This document shows, in pieces, positions 50,874-57,731 of a stretch of 64,000 nucleotides of DNA. How positions within the stretch are numbered: position 1 is the first letter of the stretch; each line of letters starts with the position of its first letter. This DNA comes from Blautia sp. XA-2221 (GTDB lineage: Bacteria > Bacillota > Clostridia > Lachnospirales > Lachnospiraceae). The notes under the pieces are model-generated. The model was not told the origin of the DNA and made no database searches. It saw only the letters and a list, made by a program, of their open reading frames with translations. The stretch covers positions 51,388 through 115,387 of the forward strand of contig NZ_JAJQXX010000009.1 of assembly GCF_028767025.1 (NCBI RefSeq), read 5' to 3'. The position numbers and the translations under genes are program-made.

Positions 50874-52541
50874 TTAAGCTTTTGGAAGCTTAAAGGAGCT
50901 TTTCAGAGAAACAATACGGTTAAATACCGGCTGTCCCTCTTTGGAATCGTGAATGTCTGCACAGAAGAATCCGTTTCTCACAAACTGGAAGCTGTCATAG
51001 CCTTTTGCTTTCATAAGCTCAGGTTCCACATAAGCGGTAACAGTAGTCAGAGAATTAGGGTTCAGGTTCAGAGAACCATCTTCCTTGTTATAAACACCTT
51101 TTTCTTCATCTACGATATTTTCGTAAAGACGAACAGTAGCCTGTGCTGCCTGAGAAGCCTCTACCCAGTGGATGGTACCTTTTACTTTACGGCCGTCCGG
51201 CGCATTTCCACCCTTGGTAGACGGATCATAGGTACAATGTACCACTCTGACAGTTCCGTCATCATCTGCTTCAAAACCTGTACAGGTAACAAAATATGCA
51301 TTCATGAGACGTACTTCGGTGCCAAGGAACAGTCTTTTGTATTTTTTCGGAGGATCGATCATAAAGTCTTCGCGCTCAATGTAAAGCTCTTTTCCAAAAG
51401 GAATTTTACGGGAGCCCAGAGATTCGTTTTCCATGTTATTAGGAGCGTCCAGATATTCAATCTCGCCTTCCGGATAGTTGTCGATCACCAGCTTGATCGG
51501 GTCAAGGACTGCCATCATACGGGGACGTTTCAGTTTCAGATCCTCACGGATACAATATTCCAACATTGCATAATCTACAGAACTGTTGGCTTTGGAAACA
51601 CCGCAGAGCTCTACGAACATTTTAATGGATTCCGGTGTAAAACCACGGCGTCTCAGAGCTGCAATGGATACCAGACGGGGATCGTCCCAGCCGTCTACAA
51701 TACCGTCTTCCACAAGTTTTTTGATGTAACGTTTTCCGGTAACAACATTGGTAAGATAAAGCTTTGCAAACTCGATCTGTTTCGGAGGATGAGGATATTC
51801 CAGTTCTTTTACAACCCAGTCATAAAGTGGTCTGTGATCCTCAAATTCCAGAGTACAGATAGAATGAGTAATGCCTTCAATGGCGTCCTCAATGGGGTGA
51901 GCAAAGTCATACATAGGGTAAATGCACCATTTATCGCCGGTATTGTGATGAGTCATGTGAGCCACACGGTAGATAACCGGATCTCTCATGTTCATGTTTG
52001 GAGATGCCATATCGATTTTTGCACGGAGTACTTTTTCTCCGTCCGCATATTTGCCATCTTTCATTTCCTGGAAAAGCTGAAGATTTTCTTCTACAGAACG
52101 GTTGCGGTAAGGGCTTTCCTTGCCGGGCTCTGTAAGAGTTCCGCGGTACTGGCGGATTTCATCAGCAGTGAGATCGCAGACAAAAGCTTTGCCTTTTTTG
52201 ATCAGCTTTACGGCTGCCTCATACATCTGGTCAAAATAATCAGATGCAAAGAAAAGACGATCTTCCCAGTCTGCTCCAAGCCAGTGGATATCTTCTTTAA
52301 TGGATTCGACAAATTCTGTTTTTTCTTTGGTAGGGTTGGTGTCGTCAAAACGCATATTGAACTTGCCGTTATATTCCTGGGCCAGTCCGTAATTTAAAAG
52401 AATCGATTTGGCATGGCCGATATGAAGATAGCCGTTAGGTTCCGGTGGGAATCGTGTGTGTACGGTATCATATACGCCTTCGGCTAAATCTTTATCAATA
52501 ATATTTTCGATAAAATTTTTGGAAATGGTTTCGTTTTCCAT
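50874..52541 (-). CDS. glnS: Glutaminyl-tRNA synthetase
   Basis: A 555-residue class I synthetase. [23 protein letters not shown] holds the HIGH motif; [16 protein letters not shown] and [22 protein letters not shown] are GlnRS hallmarks. The second ATP motif, MSKR in E. coli, reads TGKR here ([13 protein letters not shown]). The C-terminal anticodon-binding beta-barrels are complete ([38 protein letters not shown]). GGAGGGAAAGAG precedes the ATG. Presence of glnS means Gln-tRNA need not come only from amidation. No T-box leader was seen upstream. Confidence 0.96.
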   Translation of the reverse strand: MENETISKNFIENIIDKDLAEGVYDTVHTRFPPEPNGYLHIGHAKSILLNYGLAQEYNGKFNMRFDDTNPTKEKTEFVESIKEDIHWLGADWEDRLFFASDYFDQMYEAAVKLIKKGKAFVCDLTADEIRQYRGTLTEPGKESPYRNRSVEENLQLFQEMKDGKYADGEKVLRAKIDMASPNMNMRDPVIYRVAHMTHHNTGDKWCIYPMYDFAHPIEDAIEGITHSICTLEFEDHRPLYDWVVKELEYPHPPKQIEFAKLYLTNVVTGKRYIKKLVEDGIVDGWDDPRLVSIAALRRRGFTPESIKMFVELCGVSKANSSVDYAMLEYCIREDLKLKRPRMMAVLDPIKLVIDNYPEGEIEYLDAPNNMENESLGSRKIPFGKELYIEREDFMIDPPKKYKRLFLGTEVRLMNAYFVTCTGFEADDDGTVRVVHCTYDPSTKGGNAPDGRKVKGTIHWVEASQAAQATVRLYENIVDEEKGVYNKEDGSLNLNPNSLTTVTAYVEPELMKAKGYDSFQFVRNGFFCADIHDSKEGQPVFNRIVSLKSSFKLPKA

Positions 52542-52607
52542 CTCTTTCCCTCCTGAAATGTTCTTGATTATCTATCATATCATAAAATTCAGGAATTTAA
52601 AAGTTTT

Positions 52608-52659
52608 TATGAGAAAACCTTCAGAAAAACTTGTATGAGAAAACTTTCAGAAGAATTCT
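52608..52659 (+). repeat. 26-bp tandem duplication upstream of glnS
   Basis: Copy 1 (52608-52633) and copy 2 (52634-52659) share TATGAGAAAAC-TTCAGAA with few changes. They lie about 67-118 bases upstream of the glnS start. Confidence 0.7.
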
Positions 52660-52719
52660 TGAAAATGTTGACGGATTAAAAGTATAACTTCCGGTTAATC
52701 GTGGGAAAAGAAGCAGAAA

Positions 52720-52750
52720 ATAAAAAATAACCAGAACGATTGTTCTGATT
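52720..52750 (-). terminator. Terminator of tRNA-Thr
   Basis: AACCAGAAC (52729-52737) pairs with GTTCTGATT (52742-52750), with a G-T pair. Read on the minus strand it is followed by ATTTTTTATTTT, downstream of the tRNA. Confidence 0.7.
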
Positions 52751-52814
52751 ACTTCCTTGATTACTTTTGATTTCTTATATAGGCAAAAAGCCTTTAAAAT
52801 GAATGATTTTAGAC

Positions 52815-52886
52815 AGCTGATGACGGGAATTGAACCCGTGACCCCTTCCTTACCAAGGAAGTGCTCTACCTCTGAGCCACATCAGC
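52815..52886 (-). tRNA. tRNA-Thr (anticodon GGT)
   Basis: A 72-base tRNA. Acceptor arms are GCTGATG (5') and CATCAGC (3') with discriminator T. The anticodon stem CTTCC/GGAAG encloses TTGGTAA, giving anticodon GGT for ACC/ACT codons. The T-arm reads ACGGG-TTCAATT-CCCGT, and the D-arm GGCTCAGAGGTAGAGCA. CCA is not encoded. Confidence 0.96.
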
Positions 52887-52926
52887 ATTTATAACGACAA
52901 CTGTATTGCGCCGCTCACAGTTGATT

Positions 52927-52955
52927 ATATTAACAGAAGAGCGCGCGATTGTCAA
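52927..52955 (-). promoter_or_regulatory. Promoter of tRNA-Thr
   Basis: Minus-strand TTGACA (52950-52955) and TAATAT (52927-52932) with 17-base spacing, about 40 bases before the tRNA 5' end. Confidence 0.8.
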
Positions 52956-53275
52956 TATTTTATTTTAAAATTTTGCAAAAAAATTACGGAAAGAAGTGTA
53001 AAAGCAATTTCCGGTTCTTTGACTGGTTTTTGAAGGAAAAATAAAAGAACAATTTCCGGTTTTTCATCTGTAAGAAAAACGAAAGAATAAGGTCGGGCTT
53101 TTGGTTGCCTTTTAAAATTTTGTTTCCGGAGAATGAAATGGAACGTTCGTTGTTCTTTTTTGGGAACTTTTTTGGGAATCGGGGGTTTATTTGTTTATTT
53201 TTCCGGTTGCGACAATTTTCCCGAAAGGTTATACTGTAATACAGAAGAGAAGAATAAAAAAGGAATGATCAGATT
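52956..53275 (+). other. Gene-free stretch before maf
   Basis: No convincing gene. The sequence CAATTTCCGGTT occurs twice (about 53008 and 53050) and the whole is T-rich. The promoter at 53207-53235 lies at its end. Confidence 0.5.
53207..53235 (+). promoter_or_regulatory. Promoter of the maf-HAD operon
   Basis: TTGCGA (53207-53212) and TATACT (53230-53235) with 17-base spacing, about 40 bases before the maf ATG. Confidence 0.6.
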
Positions 53276-53869
53276 ATGAGAAAAATAATTCTGGCTTCGG
53301 CATCTCCAAGGCGCAGAGAGCTTCTGGCTGGTGCAGGAGTGAGTTTTAAAGTTTGCCCCGGAAACGGAGAGGAACATATTACAGGAACAGATCCGGAAGA
53401 AGTGGTAAAAGAATTGTCTTCCCAGAAAGCTTTTGCAGCCGTTTTTCCGGAGGCGGAAAATGGAACAGTGATCCTCGGTGCAGATACTGTGGTGGTATTT
53501 GAGGGAAAAATACTGGGTAAGCCAAAAAATGAAGAGGATGCGGTACAGACGTTGAAAATGCTCCAGGGAAATACTCATCAGGTTTATACAGGGGTTACCA
53601 TTCTGGAAAATAATCAGGGACAATGGAAGAAGACTTCCTTTGCAGAACGGACGGATGTGACTTTTTATCCGGTATCAGATAAGGAAATCCTGGATTATGT
53701 AAAAACAAAGGAACCTATGGACAAAGCAGGAAGCTATGGGATCCAGGGGCGATTCGGTATTTATGTAAAAAGTATTTCAGGAGAATATTCCAATGTAGTG
53801 GGACTGCCTGTGGGACGCCTGTTTTATGAAGCAAAAAAATCAGGCATAGAACTGAGGTGGCAGGAATGA
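53276..53869 (+). CDS. maf: Maf-family nucleoside triphosphate pyrophosphatase
   Basis: A 197-residue Maf protein that hydrolyses modified or canonical NTPs (dTTP/UTP type) to monophosphates. LASASPRRRELL (about 5-16) is the family start motif; ADTVVVF and GSYGIQGRFGIYVKSISGEYSNVVGLPV are further hallmarks. It may prevent insertion of non-canonical nucleotides. It overlaps the next HAD gene by 4 bases (ATGA). Confidence 0.93.
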   Translation: MRKIILASASPRRRELLAGAGVSFKVCPGNGEEHITGTDPEEVVKELSSQKAFAAVFPEAENGTVILGADTVVVFEGKILGKPKNEEDAVQTLKMLQGNTHQVYTGVTILENNQGQWKKTSFAERTDVTFYPVSDKEILDYVKTKEPMDKAGSYGIQGRFGIYVKSISGEYSNVVGLPVGRLFYEAKKSGIELRWQE

Positions 53870-54531
53870 TAAAAGCATGTATCTTTGACCTTGACGGAAC
53901 TCTGGCTGATACCCTGGAATCCATGGCAACAGTAGCAAATGAACTGATGGATGAAATGGGACTGAAAAGACAGCCGGTGGATCATTTCAGATATTACTGC
54001 GGCGAGGGAGCCGATATGCTGGTGCGTCGCTGCCTGAAAGATGCCGGAGATCCACAGCTGGAATATTATGAAGAAGTGCGTAAAAAGTACAGAGAGCGGT
54101 TTAATGCAGATCCTCTGTATAAAGTAAAGATATATCAGGGAATCCCGGAGCTTCTGAAACGGCTGAAAAAACAGGGAACTGCCCTTGCAGTGTGTTCCAA
54201 TAAACCTCATGACGCGGCAGTGAAAGTTGTGGCGGAACTGTTTGATGATACCTTTGATTTTGTAATCGGGCAGAGTGAGGAAATTCGCAGAAAACCTGCG
54301 CCTGACGGACCTTTGAAAGCTGCAGAAGTATTTGGGGTAAAACCAGAAGAATGTCTTTATATCGGAGATACCGGAACCGACATGGAAACCGGAAACGCAG
54401 CGGGAATGCATACGGTTGGTGTTCTCTGGGGATTCAGAGACAGGCAGGAACTTCAGGAAAGCGGAGCCGGAATTATCATACAAACACCGGAAGAATTATT
54501 AAAAATTTACGAGGAATACAACAATGATTAA
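53866..54531 (+). CDS. HAD-IA hydrolase (phosphoglycolate phosphatase-like)
   Basis: A 221-residue HAD hydrolase. ATG 53866 overlaps the maf stop (ATGA). Motif I is FDLDGTLADT with the nucleophile Asp8; motif II Ser/Thr is in VCSNKPH; motif III Lys is in RKPAPDG; motif IV is YIGDTGTDMETGNAAGM. The C1 cap domain is the phosphoglycolate phosphatase type. Substrate uncertain. The gene overlaps the next by 8 bases. Confidence 0.9.
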   Translation: MIKACIFDLDGTLADTLESMATVANELMDEMGLKRQPVDHFRYYCGEGADMLVRRCLKDAGDPQLEYYEEVRKKYRERFNADPLYKVKIYQGIPELLKRLKKQGTALAVCSNKPHDAAVKVVAELFDDTFDFVIGQSEEIRRKPAPDGPLKAAEVFGVKPEECLYIGDTGTDMETGNAAGMHTVGVLWGFRDRQELQESGAGIIIQTPEELLKIYEEYNND

Positions 54532-55324
54532 ATTAGTGGCAAGTGATCTTGATGGAACTCTTCTTTTAAATGGCGCACAGCAGCTTCCGGAAGAGATTTT
54601 TCCGCTGATCAGAGAACTGAAAAAAATGGGGATACTTTTTGTGGCAGCAAGCGGAAGACAGTATCCGAACATGAGAAGACTGTTTGACCCGGTGGCAGAT
54701 GAGATGGCTTTTATCTGTGAAAACGGAGCCCTTGCAGTGAGAAATGAAAAGGTTTTTTATCAGGATAATTTTGAACCGGAACTGGTGAGAGAAATTCTGG
54801 AAGCGATAGAAGAAAAGGACGGCGCAGAATTTTCCTGCGCAACCAGAGATTTCTATTATATACATCCGAAAACGCAGCACTATCTGGATCTGATGACAAA
54901 GGTTGTAAAAACCACAAGCAAAGTGATAGAAAGTCTTGACGAGATAAAAGAACCCTGTATGAAGCTGGCAGTATATGAAAGAGGGCTTAAGGAGGATTCT
55001 ATCCGTTACTGGCAGGAACGTTTTTCTGATAAATGTACAGTTGTAACTTCAGGGACGGAATGGGTGGATTTTATTCCCTTTGGGACAAATAAGGCAAAAG
55101 GTCTAAAAGAATATCAGAACCGTCTTGGGATCAAACCGGAGGAATGTGTGGTATTCGGGGATGAATACAATGACATTGAGATGCTGAAAGCAGTTCCCTG
55201 GAGTTTTGCCATGGAGCATGCAAAACCAGGGGTAATAGAAGCGGCATCTTATACGGCAGAAAGAGTAGAAACGGTCCTGGAACGTCTGATCAGAGCAAAT
55301 GGAAAAATTGAGGAGGTAATCTGA
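54524..55324 (+). CDS. Cof-type HAD-IIB hydrolase
   Basis: A 266-residue HAD hydrolase of the Cof type. SDLDGTLLLNG (about 7-17) is motif I, FVAASGRQYPNMRRLF motif II, and VVFGDEYNDIEMLKAVPWSFAMEHAKP motif IV. It has the C2 cap insertion between. Typical substrates are sugar phosphates or flavin nucleotides. It overlaps the preceding HAD gene by 8 bases, so the three genes are co-translated. Confidence 0.9.
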   Translation: MIKLVASDLDGTLLLNGAQQLPEEIFPLIRELKKMGILFVAASGRQYPNMRRLFDPVADEMAFICENGALAVRNEKVFYQDNFEPELVREILEAIEEKDGAEFSCATRDFYYIHPKTQHYLDLMTKVVKTTSKVIESLDEIKEPCMKLAVYERGLKEDSIRYWQERFSDKCTVVTSGTEWVDFIPFGTNKAKGLKEYQNRLGIKPEECVVFGDEYNDIEMLKAVPWSFAMEHAKPGVIEAASYTAERVETVLERLIRANGKIEEVI

Positions 55325-55326
55325 AT

Positions 55327-55584
55327 ATGTATACAAAAGAAAGTGTTGAAACATTTCTGAAAGAGCAGGGCAGACTGTATGATGAACCGGTGGCAGAAAG
55401 CTATGAGGAGGCAGAAGAATTTCTTGAGGACTGCATGGCTGTTGAGGTAAAAACCTTAAAAGAGGTACGTCGTTATCTGGACGAAACAGGAGCAGATATT
55501 GAGGGAATGACAGATGAGGAGCTGAAGGAGGCAAGCGAAGTGTTTGCGCTGCCTTCCGGAAGCTACCTGATCGTAGAGGGATAG
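55327..55584 (+). CDS. Small acidic protein, 85 aa
   Basis: An 85-residue, very acidic protein (many Glu) starting at ATG 55327, two bases after the Cof gene stop with GAGGAGGTAA in between. It is mainly helical, with a hydrophobic end (GSYLIVEG). No known domain. It is the last gene of the maf operon, before a terminator. Function unknown. Confidence 0.7.
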   Translation: MYTKESVETFLKEQGRLYDEPVAESYEEAEEFLEDCMAVEVKTLKEVRRYLDETGADIEGMTDEELKEASEVFALPSGSYLIVEG

Positions 55585-55600
55585 GAATACAGAATAAGAA

Positions 55601-55644
55601 ACGGGAGAGCACTGAGGAAAAACGGTCAGAGCTCTCCTGTTTTG
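55601..55644 (+). terminator. Terminator of the maf-HAD operon
   Basis: ACGGGAGAGCACTGA (55601-55615) pairs with TCAGAGCTCTCCTGT (55626-55640) with two mismatches, followed by TTTTG. Confidence 0.8.
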
Positions 55645-55740
55645 TTAAATAAAGATCATCCATGTAAGAAAAAATGTGCTATGATATATGACAGTGAAAA
55701 ATAAAGGCGGATTTTCTGCCTGTAGGGAGGAACAGATGAT

Positions 55741-56487
55741 ATGTTGGAATTAAGAAACATCAGTTTCCAGGTGCCTGATGAAAAAACAAGAAACGCAAAA
55801 AAAATCGGAATTTTAAATGATGTAAGTCTGACCCTGGAAGATAACCAGTTTGTGGTAATCACCGGACCAAACGGCGGAGGAAAGTCTACCCTGGCAAAAA
55901 TCATTGCCGGGATTGAAAAGCCCACATCCGGTCAGATACTTTTTGATGGACAGGATATTACGGATATGAGTATTACAGACAGGGCAAAGCTGGGAATCAG
56001 CTATGCTTTTCAGCAGCCGGTGCGCTTTAAAGGGGTGACAGTCTTTGATCTTCTCCGTCTGGCAGCAGGAAAAGAAATCTCTGTAGCCGGAGCCTGTGAA
56101 TATCTTTCAAAGGTTGGTTTATGTGCAAAAGATTATATCCGCAGAGAAGTGAACGGAAGTCTCTCGGGCGGTGAGATCAAAAGGATTGAGATTGCAACGA
56201 TCCTGGCACGAAAAACAAGAGTGTCTGTTTTTGATGAACCGGAGGCAGGGATTGATCTCTGGAGTTTTCAGAATTTGATTCAGGTTTTTGAGGAAATGCA
56301 TGAACAGCTTCACGGCTCCATTCTGATCATTTCACATCAGGAACGCATTTTGAATATTGCAGATCAGATCATTCTGATCGCAGATGGAAAACTGGTGAAA
56401 AAAGGAACAAAGGAAGAGATTCTTCCGGAACTTCTGGGAACAGCAAATGCAGCGCCATCCTGTGATAAGGCTGCAAATCGTAAATAA
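55741..56487 (+). CDS. SmsC/SufC-like ABC ATPase for Fe-S assembly
   Basis: A 248-residue ABC-type ATPase with SufC traits: Walker A TGPNGGGKSTLAKII (about 41-55), ABC signature SLSGGEIKRIEIATILA (about 140-156), Walker B VSVFDEPEAGIDLWSF (about 161-176). It lacks membrane segments; SufC acts in the cytosol with SufB-like scaffolds. The next gene is a SufB/D-like scaffold and nothing else of the SUF operon (sufS, sufU, sufD) is present, matching the minimal SMS (SmsCB) arrangement known from methanogens and some Clostridia. GGGAGGAAC precedes the ATG. Confidence 0.88.
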   Translation: MLELRNISFQVPDEKTRNAKKIGILNDVSLTLEDNQFVVITGPNGGGKSTLAKIIAGIEKPTSGQILFDGQDITDMSITDRAKLGISYAFQQPVRFKGVTVFDLLRLAAGKEISVAGACEYLSKVGLCAKDYIRREVNGSLSGGEIKRIEIATILARKTRVSVFDEPEAGIDLWSFQNLIQVFEEMHEQLHGSILIISHQERILNIADQIILIADGKLVKKGTKEEILPELLGTANAAPSCDKAANRK

Positions 56488-56504
56488 AGGGGAGAGTGAG
56501 AAAA

Positions 56505-57422
56505 ATGGACGCAATACAGAGAGAACTGCTGATGCAGGTAACCGGACTTCATGAGATCCCTGCAGGAGCTTATAATATCCGTTCCAATGGACAGAGTATT
56601 AACAGAAAAAGTACAGAAAATATAGAAATTATCAGTAAACCTGACAAAAGCGGTATTGAGATCCATATTAAACCGGGAACAAAAAAAGAAAGTGTTCATA
56701 TTCCGGTGATCATGAGCCAGTCCGGTCTTGAGGAAATGGTTTACAATGACTTTTATGTAGGGGAGGACGCAGATGTTACGATTATTGCCGGCTGCGGGAT
56801 ACACAACGGAGGGGATGCCTCCAGTCGGCATGACGGGATCCACAGATTTTTTATCGGCAAAAATGCTCATGTAAAGTATGTAGAAAAACACTACGGAAGC
56901 GGAAACGGAAGTGGAGAGCGGATTATGAACCCTGTAACCGAGATCAGTCTGGACGAGGACAGCTTTATGGAAATGGAAACCGTCCAGATCAGAGGCGTGG
57001 ATTCTACAAAGAGAGAAAACAAAGCACATTTGAAATCCGGTGCAAAGCTGGTGGTAATGGAGCGTCTGATGACTCACGGAAAACAGAAGGCAGAAAGCTG
57101 GTTTGACGTGCAGCTTGACGGGGAAGATTCCTCTGCAAATATTGTTTCCCGTTCTGTGGCAAGAGATGAATCCTGGCAGCTGTTCCAGTCCCACATCAGT
57201 GGTAACACTCGATGCAGCGGACATACGGAATGCGATGCGATTATTATGGAAAATGCAAAGATCAGTGCAGTTCCTCAGCTTACAGCCAATCATGTGGATG
57301 CGGCTCTGATCCATGAAGCTGCCATTGGAAAAATTGCCGGAGAGCAGCTTGTTAAGCTGATGACGCTGGGGCTTACGGAAGAAGAAGCAGAGGAGCAGAT
57401 CATCAGCGGATTCTTAAAATAA
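56505..57422 (+). CDS. SmsB/SufB-like Fe-S scaffold protein
   Basis: A 305-residue, short SufB/D-family protein. ATG 56505 is chosen, with GGGGAGAG upstream; a GTG at 56496 sits too close to that site. The central beta-helix (about 60-250) includes NDFYVGEDADVTIIAGCGIHNGG and HTECDAIIMENAKISAVPQLTANHVDAALIHEAAIGKIAGEQLVKLMTLGLTEEEAEEQIISGFL, the family C-terminal. Being about 305 residues, it is near the minimal SmsB size rather than full SufB (about 460). With SmsC it probably builds 4Fe-4S clusters. Confidence 0.87.
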   Translation: MDAIQRELLMQVTGLHEIPAGAYNIRSNGQSINRKSTENIEIISKPDKSGIEIHIKPGTKKESVHIPVIMSQSGLEEMVYNDFYVGEDADVTIIAGCGIHNGGDASSRHDGIHRFFIGKNAHVKYVEKHYGSGNGSGERIMNPVTEISLDEDSFMEMETVQIRGVDSTKRENKAHLKSGAKLVVMERLMTHGKQKAESWFDVQLDGEDSSANIVSRSVARDESWQLFQSHISGNTRCSGHTECDAIIMENAKISAVPQLTANHVDAALIHEAAIGKIAGEQLVKLMTLGLTEEEAEEQIISGFLK

Positions 57423-57453
57423 AAATGTTTATCAGATGAAAAAATAAAAATGA

Positions 57454-57553
57454 CCGGAGAAAAAATGCAGGCAGCTGCAGGTTTTGTTATTGTCCACATC
57501 GTATTTCAAGCAGGGCGCTGTAAGTGGACAGTGACAGTTTCTCCGGCTTTTTT
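57454..57553 (+). terminator. Structured terminator after smsCB
   Basis: An outer stem CCGGAGAAA (57454-57462)/TTTCTCCGG (57538-57546), followed by CTTTTTT, encloses an inner stem GTCCAC (57492-57497)/GTGGAC (57524-57529) and a small GCAGCTGC palindrome (about 57471-57478). It is larger than a plain terminator. Confidence 0.7.
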
Positions 57554-57593
57554 CCAGGTAAAACAGAAATTACATGGCTGTTTCCGGATATGA

Positions 57594-57661
57594 TATAATG
57601 GCTGTACAGGAAATAAAAGACACGGAAGTATGTCTTTGCTTACAGCAGGATAATTCCTGTA
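57594..57661 (+). promoter_or_regulatory. Extended -10 promoter and hairpin leader of the surface-protein gene
   Basis: TGATATAAT (57591-57599) is an extended -10 box. Transcription would start near 57605, just where TACAGGAA (57605-57612) begins; it can pair with TTCCTGTA (57654-57661) around an inner hairpin AAAGACA (57616-57622)/TGTCTTT (57631-57637). Confidence 0.5.
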
Positions 57662-57731
57662 AAAAGTCCATGACTCCGGTAAAAATGGGCATAATAGAAA
57701 AGTAACAGAAAGCAGAAAAGGAGGATGACTT

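Noticed and set aside
50871..52397. A 508-residue open frame on the plus strand opposite glnS
   Set aside because: It is the antisense of a well-conserved synthetase gene, has Phe/Ile/Cys-rich composition and no family signature, and no ribosome site.
52542..52814. T-box leader upstream of glnS
   Set aside because: No AGGGTGGNACCGCG-type T-box sequence or specifier loop could be found; only a 26-bp duplication and a weak promoter are visible.
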